Below the pieces are notes generated by a model, which saw only the letters and a program-made list of their open reading frames with translations, was not told where the DNA came from and did not search any database. Made by a program: the position numbers and the translations under genes. Positions 27,317-36,568 of a DNA stretch of 64,000 nt are shown here, in pieces (positions within the stretch are counted from its first letter, which is position 1; each line of letters opens with the position of its first letter). Source of the stretch: Acidobacteriota bacterium (GTDB taxonomy: Bacteria; Acidobacteriota; Thermoanaerobaculia; Multivoradales; J023); NCBI GenBank assembly GCA_029263395.1, contig JAJCXO010000176.1, positions 62,001 through 126,000 of the forward strand. Direction: 5' to 3'.

Positions 27317-28820
27317 TCCGGCTCGACAGAGCGTGGATCGAGCTGCCGATGGAGGGCGGGTCCTACCCTTCGATCGCGATGCTTCCCAACGCTCGATTCG
27401 AGTTGCCTGGGCTGCGACGTCGGTACCCCGTCGGCTTGCGGTGGTCCGACGGTTGCGTCATCTGATCGCGGACCACGTGGACCGCCTGGTGGATACGGTG
27501 CGGTTACCGCAGCGCCAATCGCGGGCTGAGACGCTGGCGGCGGAGATTCTGCCGCTGGCTGACGCATGTCGTTTTCTCGAACGCGAAGCCGCTGCGTTGT
27601 TGGCGCCCAGGCGTCTCGGGAGACGCGGTCGCCCGTTTTGGCTGGTTGGGTCCGAGGTCGAGATTCGGCGCGAGCCCGTCGGTTTGGTGTTGATCATCGG
27701 GCCCAGTAACTATCCCTTGTTGTTGCCTGGAGTGCAGCTGGTGCAAGCCTTGGTGGCAGGCAACGGGGTGCAGTTGAAGCCGGGACATGATGGGCTCGAG
27801 TCGGCGTTGCTACTAGTCGAGCTCTTGGAGGAGGCTGGTTTACCCAGCGGTTTGGTGACAGTGCTCGATGAGAGCCCGCGGGCTGCGATCGAGGCGATCC
27901 AAGCGGGGGTCGACAAGGTTGTGTTGACCGGATCTCTAGCAACCGGTAAAGCGGTCTTGCGTCAGCTTGCCGAGTCGGTGACACCCGCAGTGATGGAGCT
28001 CTCCGGCTGCGATGCGGTGTTCGTGCGGCGGGATGCCGAGCTCGACTTGGTCGTCAATGCGCTGCGGTTTGGTCTCACCTTCAATAGTAGTTTCACCTGC
28101 ATCGCGCCGCGCCGGGTGTTCGTCGATCGCCAGCGATTACCCGATCTGGAAGCCCGATTGAAGGCGCGGATTGCGGATGTGGCGCCGCTGCATATCCATC
28201 CAGAGTCGGTTGCTGAAGTGCGCCGTTTGGTGACGCTTGCGGTAGAAGATGGAGCACGAATCGTTTGTGGTGGGCTGCCGAAGGACTCGTCGGAGACCTC
28301 AGATGCACGACAGGGATCGATGCGACCTCTGGTGCTGGCCGATGCCCGGCCGGGGATGGCGATCCTAGAGGCCGATCTCGCGGCTCCAGTGCTGTCGTTG
28401 GTGCCCGTCGACAGTGACGAGCAAGCCCTCGAGATTGCACGCCAGGGTCGCTATCGGCTCGGAACAACAATTTTCGGGGATGCACGAGAAGCTCGCGACC
28501 TGGCCTATGCCGTCCCGGCTGGGGTGGTCGTGATCAATGACCTCATCGTGCCGACCGCCGACCCGCGCCTGCCTTTTGGTGGTCGGAGGGCGAGTGGTTA
28601 CGGTGTGACCCGGGGTGCCGAAGGGTTGCTCGAGCTGACCCAACTGAAGACAGTGGTCTCGAGACGCGGTCGATTTCGGCCGCATTTGGAGTCGACGGGG
28701 GTGAACGAGGAGCGGCTGCTCGGCTTGTTTGTCCAGGTCGCGCACGCGCCGACGTTTGGTCGCCGGCTGCGCGCAATGTTCGAGATCGTCAAGCTGATGG
28801 CCCGCGAAGGTCGCGGTTAG
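27306..28820 (+). CDS. Aldehyde dehydrogenase (carotenoid aldehyde type)
   Basis: A 504-residue NAD(P)-dependent enzyme. The ATG at 27306 lies within the end of crtN and fits the family start. Seen: the nucleotide-binding loop region GPSNYPLLLPGVQLVQALVAGNGVQLKP, the VVLTGSLATGK loop, the general base Glu in MELSGCDAVF (about residue 231) and the catalytic Cys in FTCIAPRRVF (about residue 265). In C30 carotenoid pathways an AldH of this kind oxidises the terminal diaponeurosporenal made by CrtP to the acid, which is then esterified. Its place between crtN and crtP supports that role. Confidence 0.85.
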   Translation: MSPDPARQSVDRAADGGRVLPFDRDASQRSIRVAWAATSVPRRLAVVRRLRHLIADHVDRLVDTVRLPQRQSRAETLAAEILPLADACRFLEREAAALLAPRRLGRRGRPFWLVGSEVEIRREPVGLVLIIGPSNYPLLLPGVQLVQALVAGNGVQLKPGHDGLESALLLVELLEEAGLPSGLVTVLDESPRAAIEAIQAGVDKVVLTGSLATGKAVLRQLAESVTPAVMELSGCDAVFVRRDAELDLVVNALRFGLTFNSSFTCIAPRRVFVDRQRLPDLEARLKARIADVAPLHIHPESVAEVRRLVTLAVEDGARIVCGGLPKDSSETSDARQGSMRPLVLADARPGMAILEADLAAPVLSLVPVDSDEQALEIARQGRYRLGTTIFGDAREARDLAYAVPAGVVVINDLIVPTADPRLPFGGRRASGYGVTRGAEGLLELTQLKTVVSRRGRFRPHLESTGVNEERLLGLFVQVAHAPTFGRRLRAMFEIVKLMAREGRG

Positions 28821-28842
28821 AAAATAGGACACGGAGGAGATC

Positions 28843-30417
28843 ATGGAGCGAGTAACTACATCCGCCCATCGTACGGACCGAATCGGAGTGATTGGTGGTG
28901 GCCTGGGCGGTCTAGCGGCAGCTTGTACGCTAGCAGCCCGTGGTCATCGCGTGACGTTGTTCGAGAAGAATCCGTGGCTCGGTGGCAAAGCGGCGGTGTT
29001 GGAAGAGGATGGTTTCCGTTTCGATATGGGACCGACGATCTTGACCGTGCCGAGGGTGCTGCGTCAGATCCTTGCTGAAGCGGGACGTGAGCTCGAGACC
29101 GAGTTGGATCTGGTGCGTCTCGATCCTCAGTGGCGATGTTTCTTCGACGATGGGTCGGTGCTCGATCTAGAAGAGGACATCGATGCCATGGCACATTCGT
29201 TGGAGCAATACGCTTCTCGTGAGACCGCCGAAGGGTACCGGGAGTTTGTCCGCCTGTCTCGGCAGCTGCACGATATCTCGGATCGTTTTTACTTCTGGAA
29301 GTCGGTGGAGGGTATCCGGGACACCCTGGACCTCAAGGGCACATTCAACGTCTCGACACTGCGCGACATCCTGCGGATCCGTATGGGGCAGTCGGTGGCA
29401 GGTACCATCCGTCGCCGGGTTGGCGATGCTCGCGTGGCTCAGATGCTCGACCACTTCACGCAATACGTCGGCTCGTCGCCCTATCGCTCCCCAGCAGTGC
29501 TTTGCAGCATCGCCCACATGCAGCTCGATGGTGGTGTCTGGTATCCGATGGGCGGCACCGGTGCGGTGGCCTCGAGCTTGGCACGGTTGGCTGGCGAGCT
29601 CGGGGTTGAGCAGCGGACCGACTGCGGAGTGCGCCGGATCATAGTCGGCGACGGCCGAGTTAGCGGAGTTGAGACCGAGGCTGGTGAGCAAGTGGCGCTT
29701 TCCGCAGTGGTCTCCAACATGGACTCGGTGCGGACTTACGACGAATTGATTGGCGGTCGGGCGATGCGGCGCTTCCGCCGCGGTCGGTCTTACGCGCCAG
29801 CCTGCTCTGGCGTGGTGCTCTACCTCGGGCTGGATCGTGCCTACGATCATCTGCAGCATCACAACTTTGTGTTCTCCGCCGATCCGAAAGAGGAATTCGA
29901 CTGGATCTACCGTCGTGGCCAGCCCGCCCCCGATCCATCGTGTTACTTGGCGGCGCCGTCCCGCACGGATCCCGCGGTAGCCCCCGCCGGTGGCGAAGCC
30001 CTCTATGTATTGGTGCATACGCCCTATCTGCGACCCGGGCACGATTGGAGCCAGCTTTTGCCGTCCTACCGTCGGACGATTCTCGACAAACTCGCCAGCA
30101 CGGCGGGACTAGCAGACATCGAGGATCGCATCGTTTTCGAACGAGCGTTGACTCCGCAGGACATCCACGAACGGTACCGCGTGCTGAACGGCGCAATTTA
30201 CGGTTTGGCCAGCCACGGACGGTTCATGGGGGCCTTCAAACCCGGCAATCGGAGTCGCGAAGTGCGCGGACTCTACTTGGCAGGAGGCGCGGCTCATCCC
30301 GGACCCGGGATGCCGATGGTGCTGATGTCGGGATGGATTGCCGCCGACTCTCTAGATCAAGACCACCCGTCTTCTGAGACCGGCGCTGCGACCGGTGAAC
30401 CAGGGAGAGCCGCCTGA
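28843..30417 (+). CDS. crtP: CrtP-like diaponeurosporene oxygenase
   Basis: A 524-residue CrtI-superfamily flavoprotein with GGAGGAG before the ATG. Flavin motif: GVIGGGLGGLAAACTLAARGH, then GGKAAVLEEDGFRFDMGPTILTVP. The segments QWRCFFDDGSVLDL, YVGSSPYRSPAVLCSIAHMQ, HHNFVFSADP and LTPQDIHERYRVLNGAIYG match staphylococcal CrtP (4,4'-diaponeurosporene oxygenase) as I recall it, not CrtN. It would oxidise the terminal methyl to the aldehyde used by the preceding dehydrogenase. The stop overlaps the next start by one base. Confidence 0.82.
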   Translation: MERVTTSAHRTDRIGVIGGGLGGLAAACTLAARGHRVTLFEKNPWLGGKAAVLEEDGFRFDMGPTILTVPRVLRQILAEAGRELETELDLVRLDPQWRCFFDDGSVLDLEEDIDAMAHSLEQYASRETAEGYREFVRLSRQLHDISDRFYFWKSVEGIRDTLDLKGTFNVSTLRDILRIRMGQSVAGTIRRRVGDARVAQMLDHFTQYVGSSPYRSPAVLCSIAHMQLDGGVWYPMGGTGAVASSLARLAGELGVEQRTDCGVRRIIVGDGRVSGVETEAGEQVALSAVVSNMDSVRTYDELIGGRAMRRFRRGRSYAPACSGVVLYLGLDRAYDHLQHHNFVFSADPKEEFDWIYRRGQPAPDPSCYLAAPSRTDPAVAPAGGEALYVLVHTPYLRPGHDWSQLLPSYRRTILDKLASTAGLADIEDRIVFERALTPQDIHERYRVLNGAIYGLASHGRFMGAFKPGNRSREVRGLYLAGGAAHPGPGMPMVLMSGWIAADSLDQDHPSSETGAATGEPGRAA

Positions 30418-31313
30418 TGGGTTCTCGCGCCCCGTCCGACTGGGCGCGTCGTGATCCGGAGTCGGAGAGATCGTCTGCGATGCCCGAGTTCTCACCCTTT
30501 TGGTACCGCTGGTTTGTGGTTTACCTGAAGGGGTACTTCGCTCGCAACTTCACGGCGGTGCGCACCGCGGGGGAGGTTCCCAACGACTCCAAGCCGTTGA
30601 TTCTCTATGCCAACCATCCCTCCTGGTGGGATCCGATCCACTTTGGCCTACTGGCTTCGTTTCACCTGCCTGAGCGGAGCGTTTACGGGCCGATGGATCG
30701 TGAGATGCTCGAGAAGTACCGTCTTTTCAAAAAGCTTGGAGTCTTCGGTACCGACCGATCGAGGGCCGGAGCGGCGGCGTTTCTGCAGGCCTCACAGGCT
30801 GTTTTGGCACACCCTATGACGAGCCTGTGGCTGACCGGTGAAGGTGGTTTCTCTGACCCACGGCAGCGTCCGATCCGTCTACTGCCGGGGCTCGCCCATT
30901 TAGTGCAGCGCCTGGATGCGGGTTGGGTGGTACCCCTGGCGCTCGAATATCCGTTCTGGAATGAGCGCCAACCCGAGGCTCTGTCGCGTTTTGGTGCGGC
31001 GATCGACCTGGCCGCCGAGCCGAAGCGGTCGACCCGGGAGTGGACCGCGCTTTTGTCAGCAAGGCTCGAAGCAACCCTGGATACCCTGGCTGTTGATGCG
31101 GCTGGACGCGACCCGGCAAGCTTCGTCACCCTGCAGACTGGTCGGGTGGGGGTGGGTGGTATTTATGACCAATGGCGGCGGTTGAAGGCGGTGGCGAACA
31201 AAAAGTCCTTCAACGCTGCGCACGGAACGGTAGGACACAGTTCGGTAGGGCACGGCAAGGTAGGGCACGGGCACAGCACGGTCGCCAGTGGCAGCAGCAA
31301 GGAGGCGCAATGA
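30417..31313 (+). CDS. PlsC-like acyltransferase (CrtO-like role)
   Basis: A 298-residue protein with GGGAGAG before an ATG that overlaps the crtP stop. NHPSWWDP is the HX4D active site of 1-acylglycerol-phosphate-type acyltransferases and LTGEGGFSDP is the block II/III region. In this cluster the likely job is to attach a fatty acid to the glycosylated carotenoid, as CrtO does for staphyloxanthin, though CrtO itself is a different membrane family. The C-terminal 25 residues are a His/Gly/Val repeat (GHSSV, GHGKV). Confidence 0.75.
   Translation: MGSRAPSDWARRDPESERSSAMPEFSPFWYRWFVVYLKGYFARNFTAVRTAGEVPNDSKPLILYANHPSWWDPIHFGLLASFHLPERSVYGPMDREMLEKYRLFKKLGVFGTDRSRAGAAAFLQASQAVLAHPMTSLWLTGEGGFSDPRQRPIRLLPGLAHLVQRLDAGWVVPLALEYPFWNERQPEALSRFGAAIDLAAEPKRSTREWTALLSARLEATLDTLAVDAAGRDPASFVTLQTGRVGVGGIYDQWRRLKAVANKKSFNAAHGTVGHSSVGHGKVGHGHSTVASGSSKEAQ
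31224..31268 (+). repeat. 15-bp tandem repeat, 3 units, at acyltransferase 3' end
   Basis: Units at 31224, 31239 and 31254 (GGAACGGTAGGACAC, AGTTCGGTAGGGCAC, GGCAAGGTAGGGCAC) encode five-residue repeats in the C-terminal tail, about 40 bp before the stop. Confidence 0.85.
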
Positions 31314-32437
31314 GTTTGGAATTCTTCGCTCTCGTCGTCGCGATTCTAGCCTCGGTGCCGGCGACGATGGTTCTGATCAACCTAACGCTGTACCGCACCC
31401 CCAAGCCGTTTGCCGGTGAGCTTCCCGCGGTTTCGGTGCTAATCCCGGCACGCGACGAAGAACAATCGATCCGGGCTTGTATCGACGCGGCACTGGCGAG
31501 CCGCGGGGTTGATCTCGAAGTGGTGGTGATGGACGATCAATCCCGCGATCGAACTGCCGAGGTGGTGGCCGAGATCGCCGCCCGTGATTCACGCCTCCGG
31601 CTGTTGACGGCACCGCCGTTACCCGCCGACTGGTGTGGCAAACAACATGCTTGTCACGCTCTGTCACAAGCGGCGGTACATCCTGTGCTCACCTTTATCG
31701 ATGCCGATGTCCGTCTAGCTCCCGATGGTCTCAGCCGCATGCTCGGCTTCCTGAAACGTAGCCGCGCTGGCTTGGTCAGTGGCATCCCGCACCAGCAGAC
31801 CCAGACGTGGGGTGAGAAGCTAGTAGTGCCGCTGATCCACTTTGTGCTGCTCGGCTTCCTGCCGATGCCGGGCATGCGGTGGTCGCGGCACCCGGCCTTT
31901 GCTGCCGGCTGTGGCCAGTTGTTCGTTGCCGATCGCGATGCCTACCGCGCTGCTGGCGGCCATGCTGCGATCCGTGGTTCGCGACATGATGGTCTGACTT
32001 TGCCACGAGCGTTTCGTCAAGCCGGTCTCAGGACGGATCTCTGTGACGCCACGGCAATCGCCGAATGTCGCATGTATCGAGACGCTGGCGAAGTATGGCG
32101 AGGGTTCGCCAAGAACGCCGACGAAGGGATGGCAACCTCGGCGGCGATCGGTCCGTGGACCCTGCTGCTAGCGGGCGGTCAGGTACTGCCGCCGTTTGTG
32201 CTGATCGTCGCGATGTTCATCACCGACGCGTCCGCGGTAAACATCGCGGCGCTCGCCTGTGGCTTTGCCTGGGGTACGAGGTTCTTGCTCAGCGTTTGGT
32301 TCCGTCAATCGTGGCAAGGTGCGCTACTCCATCCGTTGGGCGTGTTCACCGTGTTGGCGATCCAATGGTACGCCTGGTGGCAAACGTTCCGCGGGCGCCA
32401 GCTGATGTGGAAAGGCAGAGCTCAGGTCGATGGCTGA
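31310..32437 (+). CDS. crtQ: GT2 glycosyltransferase with membrane segments (CrtQ-like)
   Basis: A 375-residue protein; the ATG at 31310 (overlapping the previous stop as ATGA) has GGAGG 5 nt upstream, whereas the longer frame does not. An N-terminal anchor (FFALVVAILASVPATMVLI) precedes a GT-A domain: VSVLIPARDEEQSIRACIDAAL, VVVMDDQSRDRTAEVV, TFIDADVRL (DxD) and a GxxGHxxxRG-type acceptor region, then two to three C-terminal membrane segments. This is the layout of CrtQ, which glucosylates diaponeurosporenoate. The name is by context and layout. Confidence 0.8.
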   Translation: MSLEFFALVVAILASVPATMVLINLTLYRTPKPFAGELPAVSVLIPARDEEQSIRACIDAALASRGVDLEVVVMDDQSRDRTAEVVAEIAARDSRLRLLTAPPLPADWCGKQHACHALSQAAVHPVLTFIDADVRLAPDGLSRMLGFLKRSRAGLVSGIPHQQTQTWGEKLVVPLIHFVLLGFLPMPGMRWSRHPAFAAGCGQLFVADRDAYRAAGGHAAIRGSRHDGLTLPRAFRQAGLRTDLCDATAIAECRMYRDAGEVWRGFAKNADEGMATSAAIGPWTLLLAGGQVLPPFVLIVAMFITDASAVNIAALACGFAWGTRFLLSVWFRQSWQGALLHPLGVFTVLAIQWYAWWQTFRGRQLMWKGRAQVDG

Positions 32438-33359
32438 GCCAGTGCTGCGGATCACTTCCGCACGCAAGCGGTTTGGCGCGGTCGAAGCACTCGCCGGTTT
32501 GTCCTTGAGTCTCGGCGCAGGTGAGTGGGTTGGCTTGTTGGGTCCCAATGGTGCCGGCAAGTCGACGTTGATGCATGCCATCGCCGGTCTGTTGCCGCTC
32601 GATGCCGGTCGACTCGAGCTTTTTGGTCACTCGGCCGATCGGATCGGGAGTGGTGGTGGGGGGAACGATCGACTCGGCTTTGTGCCCCAGGAGATTGCCC
32701 TCTACCCGTTGCTGACCACCGAGCAAAACCTACAAGTGTTTGGGCGTCTCCATGGCTTGCGCCGTTCGGATCTCGAGCAACAGGTCACTTGGGCCTTGCA
32801 GTGGACCGGGCTTGCTGGCCGTGCTCGGACGTGCGCTGGCGAACTTTCCGGCGGGATGAAACGTCGGCTGAACATTGCCTGCGGTGTGCTCCACCGGCCG
32901 CAACTGGTGTTGCTCGACGAGCCGACGGTTGGAGTGGATCCCCAGGGGCGACAGCGTATCTGGGAGATGCTGACCGAATTACGTCAGGAGGGTGCAGCGT
33001 TGATCCAGAGCACCCACGAGCTCGACCAAGTGGAGACGCGTTGCGATCGTATGTTGATCCTGGACCATGGGCAGATCATCGCCGCTGGAGCGGTGGATGA
33101 ACTGATTGCGAAGACTCTCGGTGGGCAGGCGGTACTACACCTCCAGTGTGACCAGCCGTTACGCGGCTTGCTGTCGCGGCCCGACTTCGAGATCGACGGT
33201 AACAGTCTGCGTGGAGCGCTGCACGACGTAGCGATCGAGTTGCCAGCCATCCTGGCCGAAGTCCACACTGCCGGCCTCGAGATCCTTGGCGTTCATGTTG
33301 AGCGTCCTAGCTTGGAGTCGGTCTTCACTCACCTCACAGGTCGCGAGCTGCGGGAATGA
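32430..33359 (+). CDS. ABC transporter ATP-binding protein
   Basis: A 309-residue ATPase of the ABC-2 export type. Walker A GPNGAGKST, Q-loop in VPQEIALYPLL, signature LSGGMKRRLNIACGVL, Walker B VLLDEPTVGVDP and the H-switch QSTHEL are intact. It overlaps the glycosyltransferase end by 8 nt and couples to the permease by ATGA. In this cluster it probably powers export or flipping of the finished glyco-carotenoid; that substrate is an inference from position only. Confidence 0.9.
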   Translation: MAEPVLRITSARKRFGAVEALAGLSLSLGAGEWVGLLGPNGAGKSTLMHAIAGLLPLDAGRLELFGHSADRIGSGGGGNDRLGFVPQEIALYPLLTTEQNLQVFGRLHGLRRSDLEQQVTWALQWTGLAGRARTCAGELSGGMKRRLNIACGVLHRPQLVLLDEPTVGVDPQGRQRIWEMLTELRQEGAALIQSTHELDQVETRCDRMLILDHGQIIAAGAVDELIAKTLGGQAVLHLQCDQPLRGLLSRPDFEIDGNSLRGALHDVAIELPAILAEVHTAGLEILGVHVERPSLESVFTHLTGRELRE

Positions 33360-34564
33360 TCCGCACCATCTTCCACATCAGTTGGTTGAACCTGCGCCAC
33401 GATCGAGTGGCCTTGGTGCTGACTTTTGTGTTGCCTTTGGTGTTCTTCTCGATCTTCTCGACGGTCTTCGGAGCCATGGACGAGGATCGACTGCGCCCGA
33501 TCGCGACCATCTTAGTGGTCGAAGATGAGCACGAGGTCAGCGCGAGGTTGGCTGATCTGTTGCGTGTGGAGCCCGGCCTCGAGATCCATGAGCTCCCCAC
33601 GATCGGGCCTGGCAGCGAGCCTACTCAGCGCGAGGCGGCTCACCACCGGGTTGCTACCGGCAACGCAGCGATCGCGATCGTCATCCCCTCGGGTTTTGGC
33701 GAGCGGCTGTCCGAAGGTAGCGACGCGGCGGAACTCGGATCCGCCGAGATCGAGTTGCTAAGCGACCGTTCCAATCCTATCGCCGCCGGTGTGGTGACCG
33801 GCCTGGTGCAGGCTGCCGCCCTGCGGCTCGGTGCCGACACCGTCGCCGCCGAAGGCATCGATGGCGTGTTGGCCCCACAAGCAGATCGAGATCCGGGAAC
33901 TGGACCCCTGGCGATCCGCGTCGTTGATGTGCTTGGTGGCGGTCAAAAAAGGCCGTCGGTGGCATTTTTTGCCGCTGGCATCGGTGTCATGTTTCTGTTG
34001 TTCGCAGCCAGCGGTCGTAGCGCAATCCTGATTGAAGAACGTGAGAACGGGGTGCTCGAGCGGTTGCTGGCGGCCGGGGTCAGCTTGACCAACCTGCTGC
34101 TGGGTCGCTGGCTCTTTCTTTGCGTTCTGGGCAGCGCCCAGCTGACCGTGATGTTTGTCTGGGCTTGGTTAGCCTTTGGACTCGAGTTGTGGACCCCGAG
34201 GCGGCTAGCAGGCTTTTTGGTCATGACGTTGGCCTCAGCAGCGGTTGCCGCCGCCTTTGGTCTTGCCCTGTCGTCAGCCTGCCGCAGTCGCGCCCAACTC
34301 AACGGGGCGTCTGCCGTGGTTATCTTGATTCTCTCGGCACTCGGCGGCAGCATGTTTCCACGGTTCTTGATGCCCGAGAGCCTAGAGACCTTGGGGCGCC
34401 TGACGTTCAACGCCTGGGCTGTCGACGGCTTCCAGCGAGTGTTCTGGTACGACGCAAGGCCGATTCAACTATGGCCACAGGTGTTGGTGTTACTCGGTTT
34501 CTGCATCGCCTTTTTGCTCGCCGCACGCTGGCTGGCGTGCGGCTGGCGCAGGGTACGAGCCTAG
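33356..34564 (+). CDS. ABC-2 type transporter permease
   Basis: A 402-residue membrane protein. An N-terminal segment (RVALVLTFVLPLVFFSIFSTVFG), a large soluble loop of about 150 residues, then five segments (FFAAGIGVMFLLFAASG onward) ending in a C-terminal anchor (VLVLLGFCIAFLLAARWLACG) give the ABC2_membrane_3 layout. The motif LIEERENGVLERLLAAGVS is typical of these permeases. It is the last gene of the carotenoid cluster. Confidence 0.88.
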   Translation: MIRTIFHISWLNLRHDRVALVLTFVLPLVFFSIFSTVFGAMDEDRLRPIATILVVEDEHEVSARLADLLRVEPGLEIHELPTIGPGSEPTQREAAHHRVATGNAAIAIVIPSGFGERLSEGSDAAELGSAEIELLSDRSNPIAAGVVTGLVQAAALRLGADTVAAEGIDGVLAPQADRDPGTGPLAIRVVDVLGGGQKRPSVAFFAAGIGVMFLLFAASGRSAILIEERENGVLERLLAAGVSLTNLLLGRWLFLCVLGSAQLTVMFVWAWLAFGLELWTPRRLAGFLVMTLASAAVAAAFGLALSSACRSRAQLNGASAVVILILSALGGSMFPRFLMPESLETLGRLTFNAWAVDGFQRVFWYDARPIQLWPQVLVLLGFCIAFLLAARWLACGWRRVRA

Positions 34565-34702
34565 TCGAGCCCGCCCAAGGTGCATGGGTAGTCCGGGCGC
34601 CCCCTGTGGACTGCGCGCGCTGCTGCGTAACTCGCCCCGGCGCCTAATAGTCCGCCAACTCTATTGGTTACAATAGTTTGGAGAGCTAGGGTTTGTTCTC
34701 TT

Positions 34703-34861
34703 GCTCATACATACTCGCCGCGTGCTCGTTCCACAGGGGGCTCCCTGGGGGGCGAGAAACGGGTTCCTGGATGCAATCTAGCTAGTTCCCGTCCAGTTCT
34801 GCCATTTTCGGCTCAGTGAGGGAGGTCTTGTGGAGCGAGCAAGCAGCGAGCATGTTTGAGC
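34703..34861. repeat. Long imperfect inverted repeat, possible MITE or structured RNA
   Basis: The 434-bp gap between the ABC permease and the VKOR gene has no credible gene. It holds two arms of about 34 bases (34703-34736 and 34827-34861) that are reverse complements with about 29 matches; the core reads GCTCATACATACTCG on one side and GCTCAAACATGCTCG on the other after complementing. A 90-nt spacer separates them. No transposase is present, so this is either a degenerate non-autonomous element or the ends of a large hairpin. Confidence 0.45.
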
Positions 34862-34998
34862 TTCGCACCTGTTCGCATCTCGTATCCGATAGCACCAAAA
34901 GGGCTTAGGCTTCTCGTACCAGATCCGGCGAGTTCTGGAGCTGCGGCGCAGCCCACAAGGCCGACCGAACTCTCGGCGTGTCATTGGATGGGATCTAG

Positions 34999-36465
34999 CT
35001 AACCGTGGTTGTGTCCCTCGTGTCCCGCTTGGGGCGGGCGCGGTGGCGGCAGCATGCCGAAGGCGGGATGATCAGCGCGGCCTTCGGCGAGGATCAGGGC
35101 AAACAGGAAGGGGCCGAATTGCGTGCCTTGGCGACCGTTGATCAACACTAGGGGCGTGCCGGTGGGGCGGAAACGCCAGGCATAGTCGACGTCCTGCCGC
35201 AGCTTGGTTGCAGTGTCGTCGCTAGCGATACATTGCTCGAGTTCCGAGCGTTCGACAAAGGGGGCCAAGGCCTTGAAGACATCTTCTTCGACGAGCCCCT
35301 GCTGCCGTTTGAACAATTCAGCCGAAGCCTCGAACAGCCTTCCCGTTGGCTCGATGCAGAGTTGGGCCCGGGCAGCCACACAGCGGACGCTTTCTGGGCC
35401 ACGGATTTGGAGGTGAGGATTGCAGTTGCCATCCAGGGGAAAGTGGCGAGCATCGACCCAGAAAGATGTTGGCGGAACCAGGGTCGCTAGGTAGGCCAGA
35501 GTCTGATGGAGCGATGCACAATGACCACACAGAATGTCGGTGAATTCGGTAATCAGCACCGGCGCGCCGACGGTACCCAGGTTCACCACCCGGGGTTGCT
35601 CGGGGGTGAAGTAGGGAGAGTTGCGATAAACCTCGAGTGAATCGCTAACCCCTTGTAATGCTTGCGGCGGCAGGTTGGAGAGCATCTCGTGCAAGCGAGC
35701 GTCTTTGTCGAACGCCGAACCATCACTGGCGATGTCACCGTCCTCAGCCAGCTGCTGAGTCTTGGCCGCGGCCACCATCGCCATGCGTTCATTGGTTTGC
35801 AGACTCTTGGGGGTTCTCAGGCCTGGGTAGAGCAAAAGCAAATAAGCCGCCAGAGTCACGCCGCCAGCGGCCAGTGCACCCGGCATCAATCGTGCGGACG
35901 GCTGGCGTCGCATGCCGAAGAAGGTGACGCCAGCGTAGGCCAAGGTCAACACGTAGGTGAGGGCGCAGCTGGTGCAGAACAGCCCTTCTTGGGCGCTGGC
36001 CGCAAGTAACACCGCGATCCCAACCACGCCACCGGTTGCGACCAGTTCGACCGCCGATCGTGCTGTCGCGAAACGGGCCGGTAGATGCGCGTAGGCAAGG
36101 GCGGCCAGTGGTATCAAGGTCGCGACTAGGCCCCAGACAAGGCCCCAGCCGGCAACCGGTACGCCAGTGACTTGGTGAATTGTAGTGGCGAAAGCTGCCG
36201 ACCACAGACTGCCGCAGTCCAGGCTTTCACCAAAGCCGCAGAACGGTTTCTCGCCAGCTCGCGCTTGCAGCAGCTCCGACCACAGGAAGATCGACCACAA
36301 GGCGCTGGCGGTTCCCAGGGTCGCTAACAGGTAGAGAGCACGAGACGGGCCGGAAGAGCTGGGCTCGTCGGGCGTCGAAGCTGGCTCGTTAGAGGGTTCT
36401 TCGGCCGTCGACTGTGGGGTCGCCGAGGTGGGTGTTGTGGGGGCGTCTTCGGGTGTCGCGGTCAC
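34999..36465 (-). CDS. VKOR-DsbA fusion disulphide oxidoreductase
   Basis: A 488-residue protein starting at a GTG at 36465 with AGGAG 7 nt upstream; longer frames run into the divergent gene. Residues 1-40 are Pro/Thr/Ser-rich. Residues about 40-215 are a vitamin-K-epoxide-reductase domain with the loop Cys pair (FCGFGESLDCGSLW, about 76 and 84) and the CTSC active site (164-167). After a linker, residues about 295-470 form a DsbA-like thioredoxin domain with CGHC (313-316) and the cis-Pro region TGTPLVLING. VKOR-thioredoxin fusions make and pass on disulphides in the periplasm. It is divergent from the DUF2207 gene across a 100-bp gap. Confidence 0.92.
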   Translation of the reverse strand: MTATPEDAPTTPTSATPQSTAEEPSNEPASTPDEPSSSGPSRALYLLATLGTASALWSIFLWSELLQARAGEKPFCGFGESLDCGSLWSAAFATTIHQVTGVPVAGWGLVWGLVATLIPLAALAYAHLPARFATARSAVELVATGGVVGIAVLLAASAQEGLFCTSCALTYVLTLAYAGVTFFGMRRQPSARLMPGALAAGGVTLAAYLLLLYPGLRTPKSLQTNERMAMVAAAKTQQLAEDGDIASDGSAFDKDARLHEMLSNLPPQALQGVSDSLEVYRNSPYFTPEQPRVVNLGTVGAPVLITEFTDILCGHCASLHQTLAYLATLVPPTSFWVDARHFPLDGNCNPHLQIRGPESVRCVAARAQLCIEPTGRLFEASAELFKRQQGLVEEDVFKALAPFVERSELEQCIASDDTATKLRQDVDYAWRFRPTGTPLVLINGRQGTQFGPFLFALILAEGRADHPAFGMLPPPRPPQAGHEGHNHG

Positions 36466-36568
36466 GTGCTTGCTCCTGAATAAGCGGACGATGCAGTCTG
36501 TAGGAAGACCAATGGAGAGTGTATTCTGTCGTCGGAGTCGAGACCAGGGGTTGGTAGAATCCGAGCTC

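Noticed and set aside
34778-34984. 68-codon minus-strand frame in the inverted-repeat gap
   Set aside because: It is crossed by the right arm of the inverted repeat and has no initiation signal or motif.
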